64,000 nt of DNA. It comes from Streptomyces flavochromogenes (GTDB lineage: Bacteria; Actinomycetota; Actinomycetes; Streptomycetales; Streptomycetaceae). Both the position numbers and the translations under genes were made by a program. The notes under the pieces are model-generated. The model did not search any database. It had not been told where the DNA came from and saw only the letters and a list, made by a program, of their open reading frames with translations. The stretch lies in the NCBI RefSeq assembly GCF_000717595.1, contig NZ_JNZO01000001.1:248001-312000 (forward strand). The letters run 5' to 3'. Below are positions 16,662 through 25,559 of the stretch, piece after piece. Each line of letters starts with the position of its first letter. Within the stretch, counting starts at the first letter, position 1.

Positions 16662-18347
16662 GTGGCGCACACCGGCACCACCACCGACGTACTGATCGTG
16701 GGCGCGGGTCCCGTCGGCCTGAGCGCCGCCGCCGAGCTCCGGAGGCACGGGGTGCGCTGCCGCCTCGTCGACCGGCTGCCGGCCAGACTCCCGTACGCCA
16801 AGGCCGTCGGGATCCAGCCGCGCACCCTGGAGCTGTGGGACCGGATGGGTCTGATCCGTGCCGTCCTGGAGGCCGCCGTCCCGATGCGCGGCCAACTGAC
16901 GTACGTCAACGGCGCGGAGGCGGCACGGATCGTGCTGGAGCTGCCCCCGGACGTGCCGTACGGCTTCGCCGCGCTGCCGCAGTACGAGACCGAGCGGCTC
17001 CTGGAGGAGTACGTCGCCGGCCTGGGAACGCACATCGAGCGCGGGACCGAACTCGTGTCGTTCGTCCAGGACCCGGACGGGGTGACCGCGCTGCTGCGCA
17101 GCTCGTCGGGGTTCACCGAGGAGCTGCGGGTCCCCTATCTGATCGGCTGCGACGGGGCCCACAGCGTCGTCCGCAAGACACTGGGCCTGTCGTACGAGGG
17201 CGGCGCGTTCCCGGAGTCGTACATGCTCGGCGACGTCGTGGCCGAGTCCGACTGGGACCTGCCCCGGGGGTACGCGCTCCGCTGTGAGCACCGTGCCGCC
17301 GACGGGTCCCTCGACGACGTCCTCGTCTGCATCCCGCTGCCCGGCGCCGGCCGCTACCGGATGTCGATGAAGGTGCCGCCCGAACTGGACGGTGCGGCGC
17401 AACCGCCCCGGACCGCCTCCCCGTCGGACGGTCTCGCCCACGGCCTCCAGGGGGGTCACGGCCCCGAGCTGTCCCACCTCCAGGCCGTCGTCGACCGGCT
17501 GGCCCCGGGCCCGGCGCGGCTCTCCGAGCTGCGCTGGTCGTCGGTCTTCCGCATCAGCCACCGCATCGTCGGCCGCTACGGCGAGGGGCGGGTCTTCGTC
17601 GCGGGCGACGCCGCCCACATCCACCCGCCCACCGGCGCCCAGGGCATGAACACCGGCATCCAGGACGCCGCCGATCTGGCCTGGAAGCTCGCCCTCGTGG
17701 TGAAGGGCGAGGCCGGGCCCGCGCTGCTCGGCAGTTACGACGCCGAGCGCCGCCCGGTGGGCGAGGAGGTCGTCGGCCGTACCGTGCGGCACGCCACCCG
17801 GGGCATCGAGAACGATCGGGACGACCTGACGACCCTGCTGCTGCGCGAGGCCCAACTGCTCGTCGGCTACCGGGGCGGCCCGCTCGCCGGCGCCCCGTAC
17901 GGGCCGGTCGACGCGCCGCAGCCCGGCGATCGGGCCCCGGACTGCGGCGGTCTGAGCACACCGATCGCCGTCCACCCGATGCGGCTGCTCGACGTCCTGC
18001 GCGACCGCCCGGGACACGTGGCCGTGTTGTACGGGGCCGATGTCACCGGGCTCGCGCGGGCCGTGGCGGCGGCGAGGGCGGCCGCCGGCGAACGACTGCC
18101 GCTCGACGTCGTCGCCCTGCTCCCACGGGAAGCCGATCCGGACACCGCCCCGGCCCTGGGTGCTCCGGTGTACCGGGACGCCGCCGGGGCGTTCGCGCGG
18201 ATCTACCTCCCCGACGGCGCCACCGGCTTCGTCGTACGCCCCGACGGGCAGCTCGCCGCGCGGTTCCCGCTCGGCGCCACCACTGCGGCCCTGACGGACT
18301 GCCTCAAGGCGCTGTCCGTGCCGCTACGGGACCCAGTGGTTGCCTGA
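16662..18347 (+). CDS. FAD-dependent aromatic monooxygenase (PheA/TfdB or polyketide hydroxylase type)
   Basis: 561 residues from GTG 16662, chosen because GGAGGG lies 5 nt upstream and the dinucleotide fold follows at once. The three hallmarks of group A flavoprotein hydroxylases are present: VLIVGAGPVGLSAA (GxGxxG), GCDGAHSVVRKTLGL (DG motif) and GDAAHIHPPTGAQGMNTG (GD motif). Residues about 400-561 form the thioredoxin-like C-terminal domain of this class. It would hydroxylate an aromatic substrate with NAD(P)H and O2. No polyketide genes adjoin, so catabolic use is as likely as biosynthetic. Its end overlaps the GH8 gene by 24 bp, tail to tail. Confidence 0.9.
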   Translation: MAHTGTTTDVLIVGAGPVGLSAAAELRRHGVRCRLVDRLPARLPYAKAVGIQPRTLELWDRMGLIRAVLEAAVPMRGQLTYVNGAEAARIVLELPPDVPYGFAALPQYETERLLEEYVAGLGTHIERGTELVSFVQDPDGVTALLRSSSGFTEELRVPYLIGCDGAHSVVRKTLGLSYEGGAFPESYMLGDVVAESDWDLPRGYALRCEHRAADGSLDDVLVCIPLPGAGRYRMSMKVPPELDGAAQPPRTASPSDGLAHGLQGGHGPELSHLQAVVDRLAPGPARLSELRWSSVFRISHRIVGRYGEGRVFVAGDAAHIHPPTGAQGMNTGIQDAADLAWKLALVVKGEAGPALLGSYDAERRPVGEEVVGRTVRHATRGIENDRDDLTTLLLREAQLLVGYRGGPLAGAPYGPVDAPQPGDRAPDCGGLSTPIAVHPMRLLDVLRDRPGHVAVLYGADVTGLARAVAAARAAAGERLPLDVVALLPREADPDTAPALGAPVYRDAAGAFARIYLPDGATGFVVRPDGQLAARFPLGATTAALTDCLKALSVPLRDPVVA

Positions 18348-19970
18348 GGCCGTGATCATGACCTGGAGCTGAATGCTCGCGGAGAAGTAGCTGCTGGTGT
18401 CGATCGGGGTCGCCAGCATCTTGTTCCACAGGGCGTCCAGCCAGGCCTGGCTGCCGGAGTCGGTCATCGCCGCCACCGCGAACGGGGCGAAGAAGGCGGC
18501 CTCGCTGCCCGCCGAGATCTGGGTGCCGTTGAGCTTGTAGCCGATGGCGATCTTGTTCGGGTCTCCGCCGGTCTTCGTCTTGATCCAGCTGTTGACCTTC
18601 CGCGCGGCCGCGAGCGACGTGGCGTCGCCACTGGTCACCGCGTCGTCCGCGATGCGCCACGGGGTGCGGCAGGCGTTCCACCAGTACGCGCCGTCGTTGG
18701 GGTCCTCGAGGACCTGGCCCGGGGCGGGCTTGGGCGTGGTGTTGGTGTCGACGACGAAGTCGGGGAGGAGTCCGGTGCCGGAGGCGTAGGTCGACTGGAG
18801 ACGGGAGATCTGGGTCTGGTGCGCGGTGCGCACGGCGTCCCACGTCGTGTCGCCGGAGGCCGTACGGAAGGCGCGGAAGTGGTCGACCATCCAGTCGGAG
18901 GTACGGGATATGTAGTAGTACTGGTCGCCGGAGCTGCTCCAGTCTCCGAGCTTCAGGAGCTTGGTCGTCGGGTTGAGCTCGTCCTTCTTGATCGCGGCGA
19001 TGTGCTTGAGCGCGAGGTCCTTGTAGTTGTACGTGCCGGTGCTGCCCCACTGCTTGTCGGCGAGGAGCAGGCCGTAGGCCACGTCCATGTCGCCGTCGGT
19101 GGCGCCGTCACCGCCGTTGACGCTGCGACAGTTGACGTCCTGTTCGGCGGCGAGCAGGTTCGGGTTGACGGCGGACGGGTGGTCGATCTTCCACTTGACG
19201 AGGCCGTCGAAGATCTTCTTCGCGTCGGGGTCGGCGCCGGCCATGGTCGCGGCGACGACCATGCCGTAGCCCTGCGCCTCGGCGACGTACGGGTGGTCGG
19301 CGTCGGGCGAGATGATCTGGTACCAGCCGTTGCCGCAGTTCTGCCGGACGAAGGCGGACTTCCACTTGTTGTAGTAGTCGACGACCTTCTGGTCGAGGGT
19401 GGCCTGGGAGCCGGACGGCTTCAGCATGCCGGCGGCATAGGGCTTGAGGTGGCTTCCGAAGGGGACGGCCGTGCCGCCGCCGCCTCCGGTGCCGGTGGGC
19501 GCGCCGTACACCTCGAACTCCCAGAGGGAGTAGCCGTACGCGGTGCCGCGACCGGTCCCGTACATGCGGACGTAACGGCCGCTGCCGGAGACCGTGAGGT
19601 CGTCGGTCGCGCCGTCACCGGCCGTGGTGGAGTAGACGTCGGACCAGGTCGAGCCGTCGGCCGAGGTCTGGATCCGGTACGTCTTCCCGTACGCGTCCTC
19701 CCAGTTGAGCTTGACCCGGGAGATCGTGTGATTCGCACCGAGGTCGATGCGGATCCACTGCGGATCGACCCCTTCGAGGCTCGCCCAGCGAGTGGCCGCG
19801 CTGCCGTCCACCGCGAGACCGGGCCCGAAGGCCGAGGTCTCGACGGACGAGGCCGTCACCGCCTTTCCGGTGGACACCAGACTGTCGGCGGCCTGTGCCT
19901 GCGGCAGCACCGTCAGGGGCAACGCCAGCAGACCCGCGAGCCCGAGAAGCGAGACGCTTCGTCGACGCAT
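18324..19970 (-). CDS. Secreted glycoside hydrolase family 8 enzyme with N-terminal discoidin (CBM32-like) domain
   Basis: 548 residues from ATG 19970 (GGGAG upstream). The signal peptide ends at QAQAADS (about 27). Residues 30-155 form an F5/8 type C module (AVDGSAATRWASLEG, WIRIDLGANHTISRVKLNWE, SLWEFEVYG), then a short Gly linker. Residues about 167-548 form a GH8 alpha6/alpha6 barrel: YVAEAQGYGMVVAATM carries the general-acid Glu (E231) and GATDGDMDVAYGLLLADKQW the conserved Asp residues. NACRTPWRIADD is the substrate-cleft signature of the chitosanase/lichenase branch. The likely substrate is chitosan or mixed-linkage beta-glucan. The upstream palindrome resembles a chitosanase operator, favouring chitosan. 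Confidence 0.92.
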   Translation of the reverse strand: MRRRSVSLLGLAGLLALPLTVLPQAQAADSLVSTGKAVTASSVETSAFGPGLAVDGSAATRWASLEGVDPQWIRIDLGANHTISRVKLNWEDAYGKTYRIQTSADGSTWSDVYSTTAGDGATDDLTVSGSGRYVRMYGTGRGTAYGYSLWEFEVYGAPTGTGGGGGTAVPFGSHLKPYAAGMLKPSGSQATLDQKVVDYYNKWKSAFVRQNCGNGWYQIISPDADHPYVAEAQGYGMVVAATMAGADPDAKKIFDGLVKWKIDHPSAVNPNLLAAEQDVNCRSVNGGDGATDGDMDVAYGLLLADKQWGSTGTYNYKDLALKHIAAIKKDELNPTTKLLKLGDWSSSGDQYYYISRTSDWMVDHFRAFRTASGDTTWDAVRTAHQTQISRLQSTYASGTGLLPDFVVDTNTTPKPAPGQVLEDPNDGAYWWNACRTPWRIADDAVTSGDATSLAAARKVNSWIKTKTGGDPNKIAIGYKLNGTQISAGSEAAFFAPFAVAAMTDSGSQAWLDALWNKMLATPIDTSSYFSASIQLQVMITASGNHWVP

Positions 19971-19991
19971 GACAACTCCCTTTCCCTCCAT

Positions 19992-20026
19992 GGCCAATGG
20001 TTAGGAAATATTCCTAACCATTGGCC
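19992..20026. promoter_or_regulatory. 35-bp inverted repeat before the GH8 gene, CsnR-operator-like
   Basis: Perfect 16-bp arms (19992-20007 and 20011-20026) with a 3-nt ATA centre, 21 bp upstream of the GH8 start. The core GTTAGGAAATATTCCTAAC (20000-20018) matches 15 of 19 positions of the palindrome I recall for the chitosanase operator bound by the ROK repressor CsnR (ATTAGGAAAGTTTCCTAAT), with identical spacing. A ROK-type repressor encoded elsewhere probably binds here. Confidence 0.7.
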
Positions 20027-20161
20027 GGAGAGTAGAGAGACCGGAAGTCCCGCGCAAGACCCCCGCGCCACATCCGGGACGCGCGGCCCCGGCGCGGGAC
20101 GTTCGCGTCGACCGGGCGCCACGGGGCGGGGGCCCTCCTGCCGGGCCGCTTCCGTGTCACA

Positions 20162-20701
20162 TCACGTCACGTCGGCGGCGTACCACAGCTGGTTGTTTCC
20201 GTAGTGGCAGTCCCACTGGCGGGCCCCGGCACCGTCGGCGCGGCTCCAGTCCGCGATTTCGAGGCACTTGCCGCTGTTCACGTTCCACAGGACGATCACG
20301 TCGACCCCGTCGACCGTCGTGCCGCCCCACTCCCACTGCTGGTTCGCCCCGCCGTGGCAGTCCCACTGCCGGACGGGCGCACCGTTGGCGCGGCTCCAGT
20401 CCGCGACCTCGAGACACTTACCGCTGTTGGCGTTGAACACCTGCTTGCTGGAGTTGCCGAAGAACCACAGCTGGTTGTTTCCCAGATGGCAGCCCCACTG
20501 CCCGACCCCGGCACCGTTCGCCGTGCTCCAGCCGCCGACCTCGAGGCACTTGGAGCTGTTGAAGTTGGTGAGCCTCTGCCACTCGGTGCCGATGGTCGCG
20601 GACGCGGGCGACGCGGGAAGGCTCAGGGACACGAGCACGCCGGCGGCGACCGTACCCACGGCGCGGCGGACGAACTTGGCCATGCGGCTTGACATATCCA
20701 T
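20162..20701 (-). CDS. Secreted ricin-B-type (beta-trefoil) lectin
   Basis: 179 residues from ATG 20701; ATG 20695 and 20683 are alternatives and ribosome sites are weak for all. A signal peptide ends near PASPASA (about 35). The rest is one beta-trefoil of three repeats, each with SxKCLEVADWSRANGA and ending QLW or QQW (NNQLWFFG, NQQWEWG, NNQLWYAA), the QxW signature of ricin B. It carries no catalytic domain. It probably binds a polysaccharide outside the cell. It lies 191 bp upstream of the GH8 gene on the same strand. Confidence 0.9.
   Translation of the reverse strand: MDMSSRMAKFVRRAVGTVAAGVLVSLSLPASPASATIGTEWQRLTNFNSSKCLEVGGWSTANGAGVGQWGCHLGNNQLWFFGNSSKQVFNANSGKCLEVADWSRANGAPVRQWDCHGGANQQWEWGGTTVDGVDVIVLWNVNSGKCLEIADWSRADGAGARQWDCHYGNNQLWYAADVT
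20230..20435. repeat. Two near-identical 49-bp coding repeats in the lectin gene
   Basis: Segments at about 20230-20278 and 20385-20433 are nearly identical, starting CCGTCGGCGCGGCTCCAGTC or CCGTTGGCGCGGCTCCAGTC. Both encode SGKCLEVADWSRANGA. They mark recent internal duplication of beta-trefoil repeats. Confidence 0.7.
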
Positions 20702-20798
20702 CTCATTCTCTTGATCGTCTGAAGAAGTGGCGCTCGCGAGAGGTCCGGGACCAGGGCCGCGGCGGGAGCGGGCACCACGGCCTGAGGGCCTCCCGGGG

Positions 20799-21158
20799 TC
20801 AGGAGGAGACGGTCGTCCAGTCGCCGCTCTGCGAGGTGGGAACCCACGCGTTCGTCTCCCCGAAGTACGTGGCGAAGGAGCAGGAACCGCCCTTGTAGAA
20901 GGTCACCTTGACCTCCCCCTTCCACCACCAGCCGCCGACCCAGGTGTCCTTGCCCGGAGTACTGAAACAGCCCGCCGCCACATCGCCGTTCTGGTTGTAG
21001 CCCTGGACGCGGATGGAGTAGACGAGACCGCTGCTGTCGTGGAAGTGGATCTGCTGCCCGTTCGACGCGGCGAACGACTGCCCCGCGGAGCCCAGCACTC
21101 CGGCGAAGGCCAGCGCGGCGGCCCCTGTGACGGTGGCAACCCTGGTGCGTACGTTCAT
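20799..21158 (-). CDS. Small secreted protein of unknown family
   Basis: 119 residues. The signal peptide is clear (residues 1-30, cleavage near QSFA-AS). The mature 89 residues are rich in Trp, Gly, Ser and Tyr, with a WWW run (77-79) and two Cys (C64, C93) that could form one disulfide. The strand-like alternation (FHDSSGLVYSIRVQGYNQNG, EVKVTFYKGG) suggests a small beta-sandwich. It is not recognised. The setting, beside a lectin, a secreted GH8 enzyme and an AraC regulator, fits an extracellular binding, inhibitor or antifungal-like role, but that is inference only. Confidence 0.8.
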   Translation of the reverse strand: MNVRTRVATVTGAAALAFAGVLGSAGQSFAASNGQQIHFHDSSGLVYSIRVQGYNQNGDVAAGCFSTPGKDTWVGGWWWKGEVKVTFYKGGSCSFATYFGETNAWVPTSQSGDWTTVSS

Positions 21159-21254
21159 GTCCCGTGTCTCCGTTCGTGCTGGGATGGTGTCTCCAGCGGT
21201 GAACTTAGGCCCCGGCAGCGTGCGATGGTGTGCCTGACGTGCAGAGTTCCTGTG

Positions 21255-22229
21255 CTATCCGTGCCGTGGGGCGACCTGGGACGACGCACGGTGCTCGGTC
21301 GGGGTGATCCCGTAGGCCTCACGGAACGCCCGGCTGAAACCGGTGGCACTGGAGAAGCCCCAGCGCGCCGCGATCGCCTGCACCGACTGGCCCCTCCCGG
21401 CTCCGCACGCGAGGTCGGCGTGGGCGCGCTCCAGCCGGGTCTGGCGGATACGTGCCGAGATGGTCAGGGGCTCGTCCTCGAAGAGGGTGTAGAGCCGTCG
21501 CAGGGACATGTTGTGCCGATCGGCGATGACCTGCGGCGTCAGGTCGGGGTCGCCGAGATTGTTCTCGATGAAGCGCTGGATCCGCCGCACCGTCTCCCGC
21601 GCACGGACCTCGGCGGGCGCCTCACGGGGGTCACCGAGCTGCTGCGCGAGGAACACGACGGCCAGGTCGAGGGCGACGGCCCCCATCCCGCGCAGCTCCT
21701 CCGGGCCGCAGAGCGGGCCGCGTCTGAGCAGCGTCCGCAGGAAGTCGGCGACGATCGCCCCGGACCCCACATCCGCAGCCAGGTCCCGTGCGAGGAGCCT
21801 GTCCACCCGGTCCGCGCGCAGTGCCAGGGCCTGCCGGGGAATCTGCAGGACGACCGACTCGACCTGCTCCCCCAGGCACGCCCCCTCACTCGGCCGTGAG
21901 GTGTCGGTGAGGACGAGTCCCCCGGCGATCACCGCGTCGTTGCCCCGCTGGGAGATCCTGACCGCGCCTTGTGTGACGAGGGCCAGTTGAAGGTGCTCGG
22001 GGTCGCCGCGCCGGACGTGAATCGGCGTGCGTCGCGACGCCACCGGTGAGCAGGCCAGGGCGGACAGCCGCACCGCACCGAGGTCCAGGTCCGTGACGCT
22101 CGCCCGGAAGTCGGCCGTGTGCCGGGTGCTGAGCATGACGGGCATGACCTCGGTGGACACGGTCTGGCAGAACCAGGCGAACCTGTCCTCACGTACCCCG
22201 ACAGCCTCTGACGCAACCACCGATCCCAT
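21255..22229 (-). CDS. AraC-family transcriptional regulator with AraC-binding-like domain
   Basis: 324 residues. Residues 20-200 are an AraC_binding_2-type sensor domain (LQLALVTQGAVRISQRGNDA). Residues 212-318 hold the two helix-turn-helix motifs: RIQRFIENNLGDPDLTPQVI then HNMSLRRLYTLFEDEPLTIS, and IAARWGFSSATGFSRAFREA with GITPTEHR, the family signature. It lies 96 bp upstream of the small secreted protein gene on the same strand, but both have room for their own promoters. A link to the secreted block is suggested only by position. Confidence 0.9.
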   Translation of the reverse strand: MGSVVASEAVGVREDRFAWFCQTVSTEVMPVMLSTRHTADFRASVTDLDLGAVRLSALACSPVASRRTPIHVRRGDPEHLQLALVTQGAVRISQRGNDAVIAGGLVLTDTSRPSEGACLGEQVESVVLQIPRQALALRADRVDRLLARDLAADVGSGAIVADFLRTLLRRGPLCGPEELRGMGAVALDLAVVFLAQQLGDPREAPAEVRARETVRRIQRFIENNLGDPDLTPQVIADRHNMSLRRLYTLFEDEPLTISARIRQTRLERAHADLACGAGRGQSVQAIAARWGFSSATGFSRAFREAYGITPTEHRASSQVAPRHG

Positions 22230-22440
22230 GCGGCCCCCAAGCCTCGACGCGACAGCGGGCCGGCCCCGTGCCGGTCACCACACAGCCGTGCGTCACCCCC
22301 CGCTGCCGCATGATCGATTATCAGGCATGCACTTTCGGACACCGACGGCGCATCGGTTCCTGGCCGTCCGTCAGTTCGCGCACAGGGGCACGTCGATCTC
22401 CCAGAGGCTCCGCAGAGGCGTCCACGGGTGCCCGCGAGCG

Positions 22441-23556
22441 TCAGCCCTCCGTCCTCGGCGCGTCGCCCTCCGCCGTCGCCGCCCCGGCCTCCCTCGTCGC
22501 CGCGCGGGCATCCCGTAGGGCCGTGTGCACCGACCAGACCACCGAGACCAGAGGAACCGCCACCACGGCGCCCACGATGCCCGCGGCGATCGAACCGGCG
22601 ATGACCGAGATCGCGACCACCAGCGGATGGAGCCGTACGGCCCAGCTCATGACGAGCGGATGCAGGAGGTGGCCCTCGATCTGACCGATCACCACGATCA
22701 GACCGATCACGATCGCGGCGATCAGCGGACCCTGCGAGGCCAGCGCCACGACGGCGGCGACCGCCAGGGCGACGGGCGAGCCGATCAGCGGCACGAACGC
22801 GGCCACGAACTCCAGGAGGGCCAGCGGCACCGCGAGCGGGACACCGAGGAGCCACAGGGCGATCCCGACGAGCACCGCGTTCACCGCCGCCACGAGGACG
22901 ATCCCGTGGGTGTAGCCGGTGAAGGTCCGCCAGGCGGCGCGCCCGCCGACCGCCACCCGCTCGCGGACCGACCCGGGCAGCTGCTTCTGGAACCAGGCCC
23001 ACTGGCGGTCGCCCGAGTGGATGAAGAACACCGCGGAGAACACGGCGAGGGCGAGTGTCGTCAGCACGGCCACCACATGATGGGCTCCGCTCACCGCCTG
23101 GCTGACCAGGGACGAGCGATGGCTGGAGACGTACTCCCCGATCTTCGCCTGGAGGTCGCTCAACGCTCCCGGGTTCAGCCGGAACGGAGGCCGCTCCAGC
23201 CAGTCCTCGATCCGGTCGACCCCCACCCGGAACTCGCGCACGAGGGTCGTCCGTTCCCCCGCCACCGCCTCCCCGACGAGCGCGAGCACGCCCAGGACGA
23301 GCGCGATGCTGCCGAGGAGGGTGAGCGCCACGGCGAACGGCCGGGGCAGCCCCCGCGCGACCACATCGGCGAGGGGGCGCAGCAGCGCGGTGATCACGAG
23401 CCCGAGGAAGAGGGCCACACCGATCTCGTGGAACCGTCCGAGCACCGCGAACAGGCTGTAGACGAGCACGCCGACGACGAGCAGCCGCCACGCGTACGCG
23501 GCGGCCGCGCGCAGGAAGGGGCTGACCGTGACCGTCGGTGATGTGCCTGGCTGCAT
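22441..23556 (-). CDS. AI-2E (PerM/YdiK) family membrane transporter
   Basis: 371 residues. Eight or so membrane segments are predicted, starting AYAWRLLVVGVLVYSLFAVL, with a large loop (about 105-190) and the family core GYTHGIVLVAAVNAVLVGIA, LLEFVAAFVPLIGSPVALAV and IGQIEGHLLHPLVMSWAVRL. The latter is the conserved PxxxG...HPxVxG-like block. Members export autoinducer-2 or act as Na+/H+ antiporters; the substrate here is not known. The C-terminus is a short Ala/Glu-rich cytoplasmic tail. Appears monocistronic. Confidence 0.9.
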   Translation of the reverse strand: MQPGTSPTVTVSPFLRAAAAYAWRLLVVGVLVYSLFAVLGRFHEIGVALFLGLVITALLRPLADVVARGLPRPFAVALTLLGSIALVLGVLALVGEAVAGERTTLVREFRVGVDRIEDWLERPPFRLNPGALSDLQAKIGEYVSSHRSSLVSQAVSGAHHVVAVLTTLALAVFSAVFFIHSGDRQWAWFQKQLPGSVRERVAVGGRAAWRTFTGYTHGIVLVAAVNAVLVGIALWLLGVPLAVPLALLEFVAAFVPLIGSPVALAVAAVVALASQGPLIAAIVIGLIVVIGQIEGHLLHPLVMSWAVRLHPLVVAISVIAGSIAAGIVGAVVAVPLVSVVWSVHTALRDARAATREAGAATAEGDAPRTEG

Positions 23557-23692
23557 CCCACCGACCTACCACCCGCGACGACCTCCTGTCGTCAGGATCA
23601 CAGGCCGGGCACCGGGAACTCCGCCGATCGGCGGTGCGGCGGCGTCACAATGGGCGCATGTCGCACGGACGGTCGGCACGAGGAGACCGTGG

Positions 23693-24730
23693 ATGAACCA
23701 CCCCCGCGTACCCGTACGGCCGCTTGCCCACGAGTCCCTGCCCGGCATCACCCAGGGGCTGGGGAACATGGACGGCCTGCTCCTGCGCGACCGCGCGCAC
23801 TGGCTCGTCACCCGGCACGAGGGCACGATCACCGTCGGCAGGGTCGACACCGATCCGTCCCGGGTGCTCGCCGGCCGCGCCACCTGGCGGAACCCGGCAC
23901 CGGACGCCTCCGGCACCTACTGCTCACCGCTCCCCGGCGGTGCCCTGGCCGTCAGCGGCCGACAGGCCGTCACCGTGTACGAGGCCGACGGGACCGTCCG
24001 GTGGGAGCACCGCCACGAGGAGTGGCGGCATTCACCCGGAGCGTCCGGGGCGTGCGCGCCCGACCCGGCCGGCCGGGTCCTCCTGGCGGCCATGGCCGGG
24101 CCCCACGGACCCGGCGGATCGTACGCGGGCGACGTCTGCCGGGCCCTCGACCTGACCACCGGTGAGGTGCTGGCCGAGCACACCCTGGCGTCCTTCTCGG
24201 CGACGTACGCCTTCGAGCACTTCCCGGACGCGCGCCCCGACGTGCTCCTCACCGCTTCCATGGGCCAGGACGGCACGCACTGTCTCCTGGTCGCCCGCAC
24301 CGCCGCCGGGCTCGACGTCCGGGCGGCGGGCACCGCCGAGGAGCCCTACGTCGGCCTCGGCGCCGACGGTGTGCTGATCAGCCAGGATGTCGGCGGAGGC
24401 TACCTCTGCCGCACGCAGGACGGCGCCGACGACGTCATCGTCGAGGCCGGCGAGGTGCTCTCCGAGGGGGAGGGCTTCGTCGGCTACACCCCGGGCTTCG
24501 TCGACGACGAGCGGATCCTCGTGGTGTCGGCCGAGGAACAGTGGGCGGAGGAGGGAACCCACCTCCTGCTGGACGCCCGCACCCTCAGGCCCCTCGCCGA
24601 ACTCGCCTACCCACGGCCGCAGGGGGTCACCGCCGTGCCGCTCGGCGACGGCACCTGGCTCACCCGCGACGGCGAGAGCGTGCGGCGCTGGGCGACCGCC
24701 CGGGCCTCGTCCCAGAACGGGGCGCCATAG
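23693..24730 (+). CDS. Beta-propeller-like hypothetical protein
   Basis: 345 residues from ATG 23693 with AGGAG upstream. It has no signal peptide. The sequence alternates short strand-like segments with repeated YEADGTVRWEH, ALDLTTGEVLAEH and LLDARTLRPLAEL units resembling PQQ/WD-type propeller blades, so a cytoplasmic beta-propeller is likely. The function is unknown. The last codons (ATARASSQNGAP) are antisense to the broken end of the esterase remnant, so the natural C-terminus may have been replaced when that locus was deleted. Confidence 0.7.
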   Translation: MNHPRVPVRPLAHESLPGITQGLGNMDGLLLRDRAHWLVTRHEGTITVGRVDTDPSRVLAGRATWRNPAPDASGTYCSPLPGGALAVSGRQAVTVYEADGTVRWEHRHEEWRHSPGASGACAPDPAGRVLLAAMAGPHGPGGSYAGDVCRALDLTTGEVLAEHTLASFSATYAFEHFPDARPDVLLTASMGQDGTHCLLVARTAAGLDVRAAGTAEEPYVGLGADGVLISQDVGGGYLCRTQDGADDVIVEAGEVLSEGEGFVGYTPGFVDDERILVVSAEEQWAEEGTHLLLDARTLRPLAELAYPRPQGVTAVPLGDGTWLTRDGESVRRWATARASSQNGAP

Positions 24731-25421
24731 ATCGTGCCGCCGTTGAGGTCGAGGGCAGCGGCCGAGGCGTTGGCCCAGTGGCCCACGAGGCCGCCGTCCC
24801 GGCGCAGGCTGGCCGGGCCGGAGTGGGCGCTGACCGAGGCGAAGTGGCCGTAGTGCTTGGCGGCGTACTTCAGCGCTCCGAAGCCGCCCATGGAGAACCC
24901 GGACACCGCGCGGCCGTCGTACTCCGCGAAGGTGCGGAAGTTCGCCTCCTCCCAGGGGAGCAGCTGGGCGATGTGGGAGTGCTCCCAGTTCCTGGGGCCG
25001 ACGTTGGAGCTGACGGGGTTGGAGTACCAGCCCGCGTGTCCGCCGTCGGGCATGACCACGATGATCGGCTTGCCCGCGGTCCAGGCCCTGATGCCCTCGC
25101 GGTCGAAGGTGATGAAGTCCTGGTCCGTGCCGCCGCCGTGGAAGAGATAGAGGACGGGGTAGGTGCGGCCGCTCCAGTGGTAGTCGTCGGGAGCAGTACG
25201 TTCACGCCGGGGTTCCAGCCGATCGCGTCGGTCGCGAAGCGGTAGTACCACATCCGGTGGTCGCTCTCGTTGCGGTCGACGATGCGCAGGCCGATGCCGT
25301 CACCGGCCGCCGAGGCCGTCGACGCCCCCGCGAGGACGCCTCCGGCGCCCAGGGCCATCGCGGCCGTGAGCCCGCCGGCGGACTTCAGGATGCTTCTGCG
25401 GGTGGGGTGCTGCGCGGTCAA
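24700..25421 (-). pseudogene. Frameshifted and 3'-truncated Tat-exported esterase (alpha/beta hydrolase, Ag85-like)
   Basis: TTG 25421 with GGAGG upstream opens a Tat signal peptide (TRRSILKSAGGLTAAMALG) and runs to GWNPGVNVLLP, then the frame breaks. The expected DDYHWSGRTYPVLYLFHGGG continues in another frame, consistent with loss of one G at about 25188 (CTCCCG-ACGAC where CTCCCGGACGAC fits). The second part carries the nucleophile elbow SGFSMGGFGALKYA and IYGAPFWDEAR, then runs into the end of the opposite-strand gene. The C-terminal third with the catalytic Asp/His is missing. It is non-functional unless the frameshift is a sequencing error, and even then truncated. Confidence 0.8.
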
Positions 25422-25559
25422 CGTGACCTCCTGCTGGGGTGCGTGACGAACGTGGTTCCCGGCCGCTTGGAAGGTGGCGACGAGGACACGCTCGGGAGCA
25501 CCCGGAACCTTCCGGAGCGACACGGAGGGAGGCTCTGGGGTAGGGGCGGGGGCGGATCG

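Noticed and set aside
16662..18347. Reading the FAD monooxygenase as a marker of an aromatic polyketide cluster
   Set aside because: No ketosynthase, cyclase or other polyketide gene lies nearby, so a stand-alone or catabolic role is as likely.
24607..25251. The second half of the esterase as a complete 214-residue gene
   Set aside because: Its first residues come from a wrong-frame read of the signal-peptide region and its last residues are antisense of the neighbouring gene; only the middle is esterase.
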